From Alphaproteobacteria bacterium (GTDB lineage: Bacteria; Pseudomonadota; Alphaproteobacteria; Sphingomonadales; Emcibacteraceae): a stretch of DNA of 64,000 nucleotides. Under the pieces are notes generated by a model. It was not told where the DNA came from. It worked only from the letters and a program-made list of their open reading frames with translations, and searched no databases. Shown here one piece after another: positions 43,083-53,494 of this stretch. Made by a program: the position numbers and the translations under genes. How positions within the stretch are numbered: position 1 is the stretch's first letter; every line of letters starts with the position of its first letter. The stretch covers positions 1 through 64,000 of the forward strand of contig NVTE01000004.1 in NCBI GenBank assembly GCA_002401455.1, read 5' to 3'.

Positions 43083-43241
43083 TCCGGAGGCACCGGTCAG
43101 GCTTCGACCCGAATATAACACTTACATGGTCAAATATGGCCGATATTTTACCGAATGAGACATGTTCAGCTTGTACAAAAACACAATCCGTGTTAGCCAA
43201 CATGTTTTTATAATAACCTTCAAAACCATTGGGATATTTAT

Positions 43242-43781
43242 ATGTCAGACGAAACTGAAAACACACCTGCTGAAAAAGCAGACGCCACCGAAGCGACGAC
43301 AGAAACTACTGCGGCCAACGAAGGCGTGCAGATCGGTATCATTGGCCAATATATCAAAGACCTGTCCTTTGAAAACCCAACTCCAGCCCAGACATTGCAG
43401 AGACTGTCCAAAGAACAACCTGCCATGGACATCAATGTCAACCTGAACGCCCGCGGCGTCGGCGAAGATGTTTATGAAGTTGATCTGAAAATCACCACAA
43501 CGGCTAAAGTCGGTGACGACACAGCATTTGTCACTGAGCTGGTTTATTCCGGTCTTTTTGCCGCCAAAAACTTGCCGGAAAATACCCTGCAGCCGTTTCT
43601 GATGATCGAAGCCCCCCGCATGTTGTTCCCTTTTGCCCGCCGGATTATTGCCGACGTGACACGGGACGGCGGTTTCCCGCCCCTGATGCTCGAGCCCATT
43701 GATTTTGGTGCCCTGTATCAGCAACAGATGCAGGCCGCTCAAGAGCAGGCTACCCCGACCGATGATGTGGTTGTCAACTAG
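43242..43781 (+). CDS. secB: Protein-export chaperone SecB
   Basis: QYIKDLSFENP, LVYSGLFAAKNLPE, MLFPFARRIIADVTRDGGFPPLMLEPIDF. Confidence 0.96.
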   Translation: MSDETENTPAEKADATEATTETTAANEGVQIGIIGQYIKDLSFENPTPAQTLQRLSKEQPAMDINVNLNARGVGEDVYEVDLKITTTAKVGDDTAFVTELVYSGLFAAKNLPENTLQPFLMIEAPRMLFPFARRIIADVTRDGGFPPLMLEPIDFGALYQQQMQAAQEQATPTDDVVVN

Positions 43782-43830
43782 ACAGCACAATATCTGGGCA
43801 ATATCTGCCCAATATTTAAAAGAATTTACA

Positions 43831-43863
43831 AACCTCCGGTTATCTGACCGGGGGTTTTTTTAT
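43831..43863 (+). terminator. Rho-independent terminator after secB
   Basis: AACCTCCGGT-TATCTG-ACCGGGGGTTTTTTTT. Confidence 0.8.
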
Positions 43864-43871
43864 GAGCTTTT

Positions 43872-44579
43872 TTAGGAGGCTGAGTCTTTTTTCACCTTGT
43901 GCCACAGGGCGTCCTCGCCCAGGCTGATGATAAATTCCCCGTGGCGGGCCAGTTCTTCGGCTGAGGCTTCATGGGGCCGGGTCGGGCGCAACAGTTTCTC
44001 CGCCATTTGGGTCCCGTCCGCATTATCCGCCGCTGCTTTGACCTCGGCCTCCAGGGCAAGGCCCCGTTGCCGGCCACCGCGCAGCTCCAGATAAACCTCG
44101 GCCAGAAGTTCCGCATCAAGCAACGCCCCATGCTTGACCCGGTTGGAATTGTCGATGGAGAATCTTTTACACAACGCGTCCAGGGTATTGGGTGAGCCGG
44201 GGAATTTCCGGCGGGCCATGTCCAGCGTATCAATCGCCCGGTCTTTGGGATATTCTGCATGTCCGACCTGGGCCAGTTCCCAATTGATAAATTTCATATC
44301 AAAGTTGGCATTATGGGCCACCAATTTAGAATCGCCAACAAAATCAATGAATTTAGTATAGACCTCGGCAAAGACCGGATAACCTTTCAGATAGTCCGCG
44401 CTCAGCCCATGAATACGAAACGCGCCTTCAGGCATATCCCGTTCAGGATTGATATATTGATGAAAGATCCGGCCGGTAGGCAGAAAATTCTCAACCTCGA
44501 CACAGCCGATTTCCACCAGTCGGTCACCGTCAAAGGGATTGAATCCCGTTGTTTCCGTATCAAAGACGATTTCCCGCAT
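43872..44579 (-). CDS. dnaQ: DNA polymerase III epsilon subunit
   Basis: EIVFDTETTGFNPFDGDRLVEIGCVE exonuclease motif I, HNANFDMKFINWEL. Confidence 0.95.
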   Translation of the reverse strand: MREIVFDTETTGFNPFDGDRLVEIGCVEVENFLPTGRIFHQYINPERDMPEGAFRIHGLSADYLKGYPVFAEVYTKFIDFVGDSKLVAHNANFDMKFINWELAQVGHAEYPKDRAIDTLDMARRKFPGSPNTLDALCKRFSIDNSNRVKHGALLDAELLAEVYLELRGGRQRGLALEAEVKAAADNADGTQMAEKLLRPTRPHEASAEELARHGEFIISLGEDALWHKVKKDSAS

Positions 44580-44585
44580 AACATA

Positions 44586-45209
44586 TTACCCTGATTTTTG
44601 TGCCTGAATATTTTCTAGTATTTTTTCAATGAGCTGATGAACCTGATCCTCAGCATACCCGATGCCCTGATCACTTTGAACAATAAAATCTGCCCGCTGA
44701 CGCTTTTCACTATCGGGCATTTGTTTGGCCAGAATCTGGTCAAATTTTTCGGCACTCATGCCGGGCCGAGCCAGAACCCGCTGACGCTGAACCTCGGGCG
44801 CGGCGGACACCACCACCGTGTAATCACATTTACCATCACCGCCGGTTTCAAACAACAAGGGCACATCCATCACTACCATATCATGGCCTTCTGTTGCCGC
44901 CTGGTCAAAAAAAGCCTGCCGCCGGTCCGAGACCATGGGATGCAGGATCGATTCCAGCTTTTTTAACGCCGCCCCATCGCCAAAAACCCGGGGGCCGAGC
45001 AATTTACGGTCAATGCCCCCCCCACCCCGCACGCCTGGAAAAGCTTGATCCACCAGGTCCACCGCCGCCCCGTCCGGGCCCATGAGCACATGGACCGCCG
45101 CATCAGAATCGAACACCGGAATATCCGCGCGCTCAAACATCTTGGCGGTTTCAGATTTTCCCATGCCGATCGAACCGGTCAGGCCGATGATAATGACCTT
45201 TTCTGTCAT
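44586..45209 (-). CDS. coaE: Dephospho-CoA kinase
   Basis: IIGLTGSIGMGKSETAKMFERADIPVFDSDAAVH. Confidence 0.95.
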   Translation of the reverse strand: MTEKVIIIGLTGSIGMGKSETAKMFERADIPVFDSDAAVHVLMGPDGAAVDLVDQAFPGVRGGGGIDRKLLGPRVFGDGAALKKLESILHPMVSDRRQAFFDQAATEGHDMVVMDVPLLFETGGDGKCDYTVVVSAAPEVQRQRVLARPGMSAEKFDQILAKQMPDSEKRQRADFIVQSDQGIGYAEDQVHQLIEKILENIQAQKSG

Positions 45210-46057
45210 CCGTTGAACCCCTCTAACACATGATCTCGCAGGATTTTATCCACCTCTGGCCGCTGACCGAACCAGGCCTCAAACGCCGGTGCCGCCTGAT
45301 ACAGAAGCATACCCAGACCATCAACAACCGGATTGCCCCGGGCCCGGGCCGCCTGCAACAAATCGGTCTCCAGAGGGTTATAGACAATATCATAAACCAC
45401 GGCCGACGGGGGCAGGGCCATCAGATCAATATCCAGCGGCGGCTGACCTTTCATGCCCAGGATCGTTGTATTAACCAGAAGAGCCGCCCCCGACAGATTG
45501 GCAGAGCGTTTTTCCCAGTCACAAACCACAAGCCGCGGATCATCAAAAACTTCCGCCAATTGATCCGCCCGGGTCCGGGTTCGGTTGATCAGGCGGATTT
45601 CAGAAACCCCCTCATCCAGCAGGCTGACAATCGCCGCCCGCGCCGCGCCGCCGGCCCCGATCACCACCACCGGACCGCTGGCCGCCGACCAAGCGGGGGC
45701 GTTATCTTTCAGGTTTGTTAAGAAACCGTAACCATCTGTGTTGGTGCCATGAAGCCGCCCATCCCGGAGGCTGACCACATTCACCGCCCCGATCCGCCGG
45801 GCGGTCTCATCGACATCATCCAGAAAGGGAAAGACAATTTCCTTATGGGGCACGGTGAGGTTAAGCCCGCTAATACCCTGTTCTGGCATTTTTTTCAGGA
45901 ACTCACCCAGGTCTTCCGGCTGGACAGCATAGGCCTGATAATCACCGGAAATCCCGTATTTCTTCAGCCAAAACCCGTGCAGGCGGGGCGAGAGCGAATG
46001 GCTGATCGGCCAGCCGACAACCCCGGTTTTGATGATTTTTTGGTTTGTATCTGTCAT
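45206..46057 (-). CDS. aroE: Shikimate dehydrogenase
   Basis: GVVGWPISHSLSPRLHGFWLKKYGI, NLTVPHKE, GAGGAARAAIVSL. Confidence 0.95.
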   Translation of the reverse strand: MTDTNQKIIKTGVVGWPISHSLSPRLHGFWLKKYGISGDYQAYAVQPEDLGEFLKKMPEQGISGLNLTVPHKEIVFPFLDDVDETARRIGAVNVVSLRDGRLHGTNTDGYGFLTNLKDNAPAWSAASGPVVVIGAGGAARAAIVSLLDEGVSEIRLINRTRTRADQLAEVFDDPRLVVCDWEKRSANLSGAALLVNTTILGMKGQPPLDIDLMALPPSAVVYDIVYNPLETDLLQAARARGNPVVDGLGMLLYQAAPAFEAWFGQRPEVDKILRDHVLEGFNG

Positions 46058-46692
46058 GATTTTAAAATATTCAGTTTTCTTAAATTGTCCATCACCCGTA
46101 ACAGGGGCAGGCCGAGAATAGAAAAATAATCACCGTTGATTTCAGAAAAAAGCTGCGGCCCCAAGTCTTCCAGCAGATAACAACCGACTGAACTGAGGAT
46201 TTTATCGCCGGATTTTTCTAAATAGTCCGCTAAAAAGTCGTCGCTGAAATCGCGCATGGTCAAAGCAGGGCGTTCGGTTTCTAAGGTTAGAATTTCTCCC
46301 TGCCGAATCAGGGCATAAGAAGTATAAAGCATGTGGCTTTTACCCCTAAAAAAGCGCAGATGATCTTCCGCCTCTGCCCGGTCCCGGGGCTTGTCAAATA
46401 TCCGGCCCTCACAAACCAGCAGCTGGTCTGCGCCCAGAATAATCGCGTCTGGATATTTTTCACTGAGGACCAAGGCTTTATCCTGGGCCAGCCTTTCAGA
46501 TATTTCCGCCGGTGTCGCGCCCCTTGCCATCAGGCTGGCTTTCACCGCCGCCTCATCAATATCCGCGGCCTCCGCCAGACAGTCGATGCCGGCATTTTTC
46601 AACATAACCCGCCGCGACGTACTGGCCGAGGCCAGAACCAGGGGGGGCTCGGTGTCATTGGTCACGGGCGGCTTTTTCCTTGTCATCGTCAT
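46054..46692 (-). CDS. maf: Maf-family nucleotide pyrophosphatase
   Basis: LVLASASTSRRVMLKNAGI, ILGADQLLVCEGRIFDKP. Confidence 0.92.
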   Translation of the reverse strand: MTMTRKKPPVTNDTEPPLVLASASTSRRVMLKNAGIDCLAEAADIDEAAVKASLMARGATPAEISERLAQDKALVLSEKYPDAIILGADQLLVCEGRIFDKPRDRAEAEDHLRFFRGKSHMLYTSYALIRQGEILTLETERPALTMRDFSDDFLADYLEKSGDKILSSVGCYLLEDLGPQLFSEINGDYFSILGLPLLRVMDNLRKLNILKS

Positions 46693-47491
46693 ATTTATAT
46701 TTCAGTTTCATAATCGCGCCGGCGGTTTCCTCGATCGATTTGCGGGTGATATTAATCACTGGCCAGCCACGCCCAGAAATCAGCCGCTGAGCCTGTTGAA
46801 CTTCTTCCTTGATCGCCTGCTCATCCACATAGGTGGTGGTTTTATTTTCCTTTAGGGACAACAGCCGACTGCGCCGAACATGAACCAGCCGGTCGACGCT
46901 GTTGATCAAGCCAACAACAAATTTATCACCAATATTATCCAGTTCCCGGGGCAGGGGCTGATTAGGGATGATCGGCACATTGGCCGTTTTCATGCCTTTA
47001 TTGGCCAGATAGATACAGGTCGGGGTTTTCGAGGTTCGGGAAATCCCTACCAGAATGATATCGGCATCTTTAAGGCCATCCAGGCATTGACCATCATCAT
47101 GCATCAAAGTGTATTGCATGGCATCGATACGTTTGAAATATTCATCATTCAATTGATGTTGAAGACCTGGCCGAGCAATACTTTTTTGTCCCAAATGATG
47201 GCCAAGCTCCCGAATAATACCATGAAGCACAGAAATATAGGGCCAGCTATGTTTCTCACAGGCCGCAATCAGGACATCCTCAATATCCTGATTAACCAGG
47301 GTAAACATGATAATCCCCGGCCGTTCATCAAATTCCGGGATCAACCTTTCCATATGGCGGGCGGTTCTGATCATAGGCCAGTAATGTTTCTGGGCATTAA
47401 TTTCGGGAAACTGGGCCAGGGCCGCCTTGGCTACCTGTTCCAGCGTATCACCCGTGGCATCAGAAACCAGATGAAGATGAATATTTTTCAT
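46655..47491 (-). CDS. Pyruvate, water dikinase regulatory protein-type kinase/pyrophosphorylase (PPSR, DUF299)
   Basis: HLHLVSDATGDTLEQVAKAALAQF, DIILVGISRTSKTPTCIYLANKG P-loop; start M5 of ORF 46655..47503. Confidence 0.93.
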   Translation of the reverse strand: MKNIHLHLVSDATGDTLEQVAKAALAQFPEINAQKHYWPMIRTARHMERLIPEFDERPGIIMFTLVNQDIEDVLIAACEKHSWPYISVLHGIIRELGHHLGQKSIARPGLQHQLNDEYFKRIDAMQYTLMHDDGQCLDGLKDADIILVGISRTSKTPTCIYLANKGMKTANVPIIPNQPLPRELDNIGDKFVVGLINSVDRLVHVRRSRLLSLKENKTTTYVDEQAIKEEVQQAQRLISGRGWPVINITRKSIEETAGAIMKLKYKYDDDKEKAARDQ

Positions 47492-47913
47492 AAAAGAAAC
47501 CAACTTTACATGTAAATTCTGTTTTTATCCAAATAGTGGATTACGGGGATAACTAGCCCTATTTTCCAAAAGCCGGATTTTCATACACCTTATTCTTTTT
47601 TTATAACTGGTTTTATCCTTATGGGGATAATTTTTATTTTTTTTATAAATAAGGTGAGTTCTTTTTTCTTAACAAAAGTTATCCCCGTTATCCCCCTTAT
47701 TATATTCCTTGATTAACACGCTTATCCATAGACTTATTCCCAAAAATCCGCTATGTGATGACGTTCTAATACTATAAACTATTCTGTATAGTGTTCTGGG
47801 GATAACTTTTAATCCCCCATATTCACAGGTATCCACTACAACAACTACTTTTTATTTATATAAAAATAATATAGTAGTTTTCTATTCAGTGTATAACTTC
47901 GGCCATAAATCAT
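47492..47913. other. Putative chromosomal replication origin (oriC)
   Basis: AT-rich gap between PPSR/DUF299 and hemE; multiple TTATCC-type 9-mers on both strands (e.g. 47525..47533 TTATCCAAA, 47679..47687 TTATCCCCG and 47688..47696 TTATCCCCC in tandem, 47722..47730 TTATCCATA, 47797..47805 TGGGGATAA); A/T-only stretch near 47850..47872; divergent flanking genes; parS/parAB nearby. Confidence 0.82.
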
Positions 47914-48954
47914 ATGACAAACGATAAACTTTTTCTTTCCGCCTTAAAAAGCAACCCTGTTAACAGAATTCCTTTCTGGTATATGCGACAAGCGGGTCGT
48001 TATTTACCCGAATATATGGAACGCCGTAAAACTGCGGGCTCTTTTCTTGATCTGTGTTATTCGCCGGATTTTGCCGTCGAAGTGACCCTTCAACCCCTTA
48101 AGCGTTATCAGATGGACGCCGCCATTCTGTTCTCAGATATTCTCGTGGTGCCCCAAGCTTTGGGCCAACACCTTGAATTCAGACAGGGTGAAGGACCGGT
48201 TCTAACGCCCGTGGATACGGCCAATAAAATAAACGGGCTTAGCATGGAAGGCTTTCATGAGCATCTGGCGCCCGTGTATGAAACGGTTAATAGACTTGGG
48301 GCGGCAATCCCGGAGACAACAACCTTAATCGGTTTTGCCGGTGCCCCCTGGACTGTAGCCACTTATATGGTACAGGGCCATGGGTCCCCCGACCAGGCCG
48401 CGGCACGGTCATTGGCTTTCCAGGAGGAAGACGTCTTTCAGGGGCTGATGGACCTTCTGGTTAAGGCCACATCGGAATATCTGATAAAACAGATTGAAAA
48501 AGGCGCTGAGGTGATCCAGCTTTTTGATACTTGGGCCGGAAATCTGCCTGATGATCAATTTCGTAAGTGGGCCATCGAGCCGGTGAAGAAGATTATCGAG
48601 AATATTCGGGTAAATCATCCAGATATTCCGATTATTGGCTTTCCCCGGGGGGCCGGTTGCCGTTATCCGGAATATATTAGGGCTACAGGCGTCACAGCAG
48701 TCTCTATTGATACCACGTTACCCTTGGACTGGGTTCGGGACCATATACAGCCTCTGTGCCCCGTACAGGGCAATCTAGATCCTCTGCTGCTGGTTGCTGG
48801 CGGCCCGCAAATGGAAAAGCGGGTTCTGGAAATCCTTGATTGTCTGAGTGGTGGACCATTTATCTTTAATCTGGGCCATGGCATTGTGCCGCAAACCCCG
48901 CCGGAACATGTGGCGCGAGTTTCTGAAATTGTCCGGGAATATCAGATAAAATAA
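47914..48954 (+). CDS. hemE: Uroporphyrinogen decarboxylase
   Basis: PFWYMRQAGRYLPEYMERRK, GFAGAPWTVATYMVQGHGS, GFPRGAG. Confidence 0.97.
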   Translation: MTNDKLFLSALKSNPVNRIPFWYMRQAGRYLPEYMERRKTAGSFLDLCYSPDFAVEVTLQPLKRYQMDAAILFSDILVVPQALGQHLEFRQGEGPVLTPVDTANKINGLSMEGFHEHLAPVYETVNRLGAAIPETTTLIGFAGAPWTVATYMVQGHGSPDQAAARSLAFQEEDVFQGLMDLLVKATSEYLIKQIEKGAEVIQLFDTWAGNLPDDQFRKWAIEPVKKIIENIRVNHPDIPIIGFPRGAGCRYPEYIRATGVTAVSIDTTLPLDWVRDHIQPLCPVQGNLDPLLLVAGGPQMEKRVLEILDCLSGGPFIFNLGHGIVPQTPPEHVARVSEIVREYQIK

Positions 48955-49931
48955 TGGCTGACCTGTCCCCCCAAAAAAAGGTCGCGGTGGTTTTGTTTAA
49001 TTTAGGCGGGCCGGATTCACTAAAAGCAGTGAAACCTTTTTTGTTTAATTTATTTTATGATCCGGCGATCATTGCCCTGGGAAATCCATTGCGCTGGCTG
49101 GCGGCTAAATATCTGTCGGGCAAGCGGGCAGCGGTGGCCCGGGAAATTTATAGCAAAATCGGCGGCAAGTCACCGTTACTGGAATTATCCCAAGACCAGG
49201 CGACCGCCCTTGAGCACAGCCTGAATGAGGGGCCGGAGACAGAGTTTAAATGTTTTGTCACCATGCGCTATTGGCATCCTTTTTCTAAGGATGTGGTCAA
49301 AAAGGTCCGGGATTTTAACCCGGACCAGATCATCTTACTACCGTTGTATCCGCATTATTCCATCACCACTGTTGGGTCTTCGCTCATTGACTGGGACCGG
49401 CGGGCCAAACAGGCCGGGTTAACGATGCCGTTTCGAGTGGTCCGGGATTATCCTGTGGCTGACGGGTTTATTGAGGCCCATGTGAGCCTGCTTCAGGATA
49501 TCCTGAAAAAAATTGATCGGCCGGAAGATTATCGTATTCTATATTCCGCTCATGGATTACCGGAAAAGATCATCGCGGCAGGGGATCCTTACCGGCAGCA
49601 GATTGAACGCAGTTGTCAGGCCATTCAGGAAAGATTATCCCATCCTGATCATGTGATCTGTTTTCAAAGCCGGGTCGGGCCGTTAAAATGGATTGAGCCT
49701 TTTACTGATGATGAAATAAACCGGGCTGGTACCGAAGGGAAATCTTTGATTGTTGTGCCGATATCTTTTGTTTCGGAACATTCAGAAACCTTGGTTGAAC
49801 TGGACATGGACTATAAGGATCTGGCCGAAGAAGCCGGGGTTAAGGACTATATCAGGGTTGCCGCCATTGGCTGTCATGACAGTTATATTTCTGCTCTGGC
49901 GAAATTGACGAGAGAAGTTTCACATGATTGA
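48954..49931 (+). CDS. hemH: Ferrochelatase
   Basis: VVLFNLGGPDSLKAVKPFLFNLFYDPAII, ILYSAHGLPEKIIAAGDPY, SEHSETLVELD. Confidence 0.97.
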   Translation: MADLSPQKKVAVVLFNLGGPDSLKAVKPFLFNLFYDPAIIALGNPLRWLAAKYLSGKRAAVAREIYSKIGGKSPLLELSQDQATALEHSLNEGPETEFKCFVTMRYWHPFSKDVVKKVRDFNPDQIILLPLYPHYSITTVGSSLIDWDRRAKQAGLTMPFRVVRDYPVADGFIEAHVSLLQDILKKIDRPEDYRILYSAHGLPEKIIAAGDPYRQQIERSCQAIQERLSHPDHVICFQSRVGPLKWIEPFTDDEINRAGTEGKSLIVVPISFVSEHSETLVELDMDYKDLAEEAGVKDYIRVAAIGCHDSYISALAKLTREVSHD

Positions 49932-50367
49932 TTTTTTTGCAGAATATTATCGTTGGTTTCTCAGTCTTCACATTATGGCCGTGATCAGCTGGATGGCAGG
50001 TATGTTTTATATGCCCCGCCTGTTTGTTTATCACACCCGGCTAGAGGTGGGGTCTGAAGCCTTTGAAATGTTTAAAGAAATGGAACGCAAGCTGATCAGG
50101 ATGATCATCAATCCGGCAATGATAGTTACCTGGATTGCCGGTTTATGTATGGCCTTTGGCCAGGACCTTTGGAGTGAGCATTGGTTTCATGTTAAATTTC
50201 TGGCGGTAATAATTATGAGTGGTTTTCACGGGTTCCTCTCGCGTTGGCGGCGGCAATTTGCCCGAGATGAAATTGTTCATAGTGAACGGTTTTATCGCCA
50301 GGTTAATGAAATTCCTACCGTATTAATGATCGGCATTGTCCTTCTGGTAATCCTGAAACCTTTTTAA
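49924..50367 (+). CDS. hemJ: Protoporphyrinogen oxidase HemJ
   Basis: RWFLSLHIMAVISWMAGMFYMPRLFVYH, NEIPTVLMIGIVLLVILKPF. Confidence 0.94.
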   Translation: MIDFFAEYYRWFLSLHIMAVISWMAGMFYMPRLFVYHTRLEVGSEAFEMFKEMERKLIRMIINPAMIVTWIAGLCMAFGQDLWSEHWFHVKFLAVIIMSGFHGFLSRWRRQFARDEIVHSERFYRQVNEIPTVLMIGIVLLVILKPF

Positions 50368-50568
50368 CACTTGACAGAGCGGTTTTTCGAAATTAGAAAA
50401 CAGCCTTTCTTTAAGCTTATTTTTACGCTATTATGTGAAAATTAGTCATATCACGATTTCTTTTCACCATTCGATTTTAAAATCACGACATAATTTTCAT
50501 TATATTATTCATATTTTTGCAGAGTCATCTGCCTCTATTCCCTTAACACTCCTGTCTGGACATACCTC

Positions 50569-51825
50569 ATGAATCTTCTGGAACTTAAAAAGAAAGCCCC
50601 GAGCGATCTGCTGTTGTTAGCAGAAGAACTCAATGTGGAAAACGCGAGTAACCTGCGCAAACAGGATACCATGTTTGCCATATTGAAGGAACTGGCGGAA
50701 AAGGGTGACGAAATTACCGGCGGAGGAACCATAGAGATTCTTCAGGATGGATTTGGGTTTTTGCGTTCTCCGGATTCGAATTACCTGCCCGGCCCCGATG
50801 ATATTTATGTCAGCCCCAGTCAGATCAGGCGCTTTGGTCTGCGCACCGGGGACACGATCGAAGGTCAGATCCGCGGTCCCAAAGAAGGCGAGCGTTATTT
50901 TGCCCTGTTGAAAGTGGCGACGATTAATTATGAGGATCCGGAAGCCAGCCGTCACAAAGTTCATTTTGACAGTCTGACACCGTTGCATCCTGATGATAAA
51001 TTCAAACTCGACCGGGAAGGGGAAGGGGTTAAAGATAACTCTGCCCGTGTGATCGATCTGGTTGCGCCGATTGGTAAAGGCCAGCGCGCGGTTATTGTGG
51101 CGCCACCCCGCACTGGTAAAACGGTTCTACTGCAGAATATTGCCCATGCGATTACTGAAAATCACCCGGATGTCTACCTGATTGTCCTGCTGATCGATGA
51201 ACGGCCGGAAGAAGTGACCGACATGCGCCGGTCAGTGAACGGTGAAGTGATCAGCTCAACCTTTGATGAGCCCGCGACCCGCCATGTCCAGGTAGCTGAA
51301 ATGGTAATCCAGAAAGCCAAACGTCTGGTGGAACATAAACGAGATGTGGTGATCCTGCTGGATAGTATCACTCGGCTGGCCCGGGCCTATAACACCGTGA
51401 TCCCAAGTTCCGGTAAGGTTTTGACCGGTGGTGTCGATGCTAACGCGCTGCAAAAACCGAAAAGATTTTTTGGTGCCGCTCGTAATATTGAAGAAGGCGG
51501 GTCCCTGACCATCATCGCCACGGCGTTGATTGATACCGGAAGCCGCATGGATGAAGTTATTTTTGAAGAATTTAAAGGCACCGGCAACTCTGAAATCGTC
51601 CTTGACCGCAAGGTTAGTGATAAACGCGTGTTCCCGGCCATTGATATCATCAAGTCCGGCACCCGTAAGGAAGAATTGCTGCTGGATAAGAAAACTCTGG
51701 CCAAAATGTATATGCTGCGCCGTATTCTGATGCCTATGGGATCTGTGGACGCCATGGAATTCCTGCTCGGCAAGATCAAGGAAACCAAGAATAACGATGA
51801 ATTCTATAATTCAATGAACAACTAA
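50569..51825 (+). CDS. rho: Transcription termination factor Rho
   Basis: [57 protein letters not shown]. Confidence 0.98.
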   Translation: MNLLELKKKAPSDLLLLAEELNVENASNLRKQDTMFAILKELAEKGDEITGGGTIEILQDGFGFLRSPDSNYLPGPDDIYVSPSQIRRFGLRTGDTIEGQIRGPKEGERYFALLKVATINYEDPEASRHKVHFDSLTPLHPDDKFKLDREGEGVKDNSARVIDLVAPIGKGQRAVIVAPPRTGKTVLLQNIAHAITENHPDVYLIVLLIDERPEEVTDMRRSVNGEVISSTFDEPATRHVQVAEMVIQKAKRLVEHKRDVVILLDSITRLARAYNTVIPSSGKVLTGGVDANALQKPKRFFGAARNIEEGGSLTIIATALIDTGSRMDEVIFEEFKGTGNSEIVLDRKVSDKRVFPAIDIIKSGTRKEELLLDKKTLAKMYMLRRILMPMGSVDAMEFLLGKIKETKNNDEFYNSMNN

Positions 51826-51842
51826 GGCTTATCTCTTAGGAC

Positions 51843-51877
51843 AACACCGCCCTGAATTGCCAGGGCGGTGTTTTTTT
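51843..51877 (+). terminator. Rho-independent terminator after rho
   Basis: AACACCGCCCTG-AATTGC-CAGGGCGGTGTT followed by T tract. Confidence 0.92.
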
Positions 51878-51969
51878 ATGTCCGTTTAAGGCACTATACT
51901 TTTGCATTAGGCATGCTTATAGTTTCTCCCATAAAAATAGAAAAAAATATAATATTGGGATCGTAAAAT

Positions 51970-53454
51970 ATGTCACAGGATCAAGGGGCACCCTCGCCAA
52001 AATCAATTCTAAAGGTCAGCTTGCTGGAATCCCTGATTCCGGTGGTTGTTCTCATATCTCTTTTAGGGTTATCGGTATATCTTTACGGTGATGATGCCCA
52101 GGGAGGGGCCACTCAGATGTCGTTACTGATCAGTGGCGGTGTGGCGTTGCTTATTGGTTGGAAAAATAACCATCAGTGGCGGGATATTGAAAAAGCTATT
52201 TCCCACGGCGTCGGCAATACGGTCAATGCCTTGCTGATCCTGCTGATGGTTGGGTCGTTGATCGGCAGCTGGATCTTGTCGGGCACGGTGCCGGCGATGA
52301 TTTATTACGGCCTGCAGGTGATTAATCCTGATTTCTTTTATGTCACGGCCTGTATTCTCTGTGCGGTGACCGCCATTAGCATCGGCAGCAGTTGGTCGAC
52401 CGCTGGCACGGTCGGTGTTGGCCTGATCGGCATATCTGCCGGGCTGGGCATGTCACCGGAAATTACCGCCGGGGCGATCATCTCCGGGGCTTATTTTGGC
52501 GATAAAATGTCGCCGCTGTCCGATACCACTAATTTGGCTCCGGCCGTTGCAGATACAGATTTATTCAGTCATATCCGGCATATGGTTTGGACCACCTTTC
52601 CGGCGATCACCCTGTCCCTGATCCTTTATCTGATTATTGGTCTGTCGGGTGAGGGTAGTGTGGCTGAGATCAACATTCAGGGACGCCTGGACCTGCTGGA
52701 TCAGAATTTTAATATCGGCCTGCATCTGTTGATTCCCATGGCTGTGGTCTTTTATATGGCGTTCAAGAAAATGCCGGCATTTCCAACCATAATGATTGGC
52801 TCTCTGGTGGGGGGAATCTTTGCTGTTATCTTCCAGCAGGAGGCAATTTTAAGGTTTATCGCGGCGGACCAGGCTACAGTGATTAATATGTTTGACGGGG
52901 TGTGGCGGGCGTTGTTTGGCGGTTTTGTCTCTGACACCGGAAATGCGGAGCTTGACGGCCTGCTGACCCGGGGCGGCATGAGCAGCATGATGAGCACTAT
53001 TTGGTTAATGATCTGTGCCATTACTTTTGGGTCTATCATTGAAAATCTGGGCATGCTTAAACGGCTAGTTGATAGCATCATTCATCTGGCCCAGTCCACC
53101 GGCTCGCTGATCCTGACCACGGCGTTGACCTGTATTGGTGTTAATATCCTGGCGGCTGATCAGTATATTTCCATCGTTTTGCCCGGACGCATGTACCGGC
53201 TGGAATTTAAGCGCCGGAACCTGGCAGCTAAAAACCTGTCTCGAGTGTTGGAAGATTCAGGCACCGTAACCTCGGTGTTGATACCGTGGAATACCTGTGG
53301 GGCCTTCATGGCAGGTACTCTGGGGGTCGCGACCTTTGCCTATATGCCCTATTGTTTTTTTAATATTCTGAGCCCGATGGTCACCGTGCTTTATGGGTAT
53401 CTGAATTTCAAGATTGAAAAGCAGGACGTTTCCGATGTCGCCATGGCCGAGTAG
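51970..53454 (+). CDS. nhaC: Na+/H+ antiporter, NhaC family
   Basis: 494 aa multi-TM; GAYFGDKMSPLSDTTNLAPAVADTDLFSHIRHM, ILAADQYISIVLPGRMY. Confidence 0.9.
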   Translation: MSQDQGAPSPKSILKVSLLESLIPVVVLISLLGLSVYLYGDDAQGGATQMSLLISGGVALLIGWKNNHQWRDIEKAISHGVGNTVNALLILLMVGSLIGSWILSGTVPAMIYYGLQVINPDFFYVTACILCAVTAISIGSSWSTAGTVGVGLIGISAGLGMSPEITAGAIISGAYFGDKMSPLSDTTNLAPAVADTDLFSHIRHMVWTTFPAITLSLILYLIIGLSGEGSVAEINIQGRLDLLDQNFNIGLHLLIPMAVVFYMAFKKMPAFPTIMIGSLVGGIFAVIFQQEAILRFIAADQATVINMFDGVWRALFGGFVSDTGNAELDGLLTRGGMSSMMSTIWLMICAITFGSIIENLGMLKRLVDSIIHLAQSTGSLILTTALTCIGVNILAADQYISIVLPGRMYRLEFKRRNLAAKNLSRVLEDSGTVTSVLIPWNTCGAFMAGTLGVATFAYMPYCFFNILSPMVTVLYGYLNFKIEKQDVSDVAMAE

Positions 53455-53494
53455 GGGGCGGAATAATCTATTTTAGAAAGTGAAGGCAATAACC

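Noticed and set aside
49917-49932. Possible degenerate parS (AGTTTCACATGATTGA) at the hemH/hemJ junction
   Set aside because: Only the left half-site resembles parS; the right arm is not palindromic.
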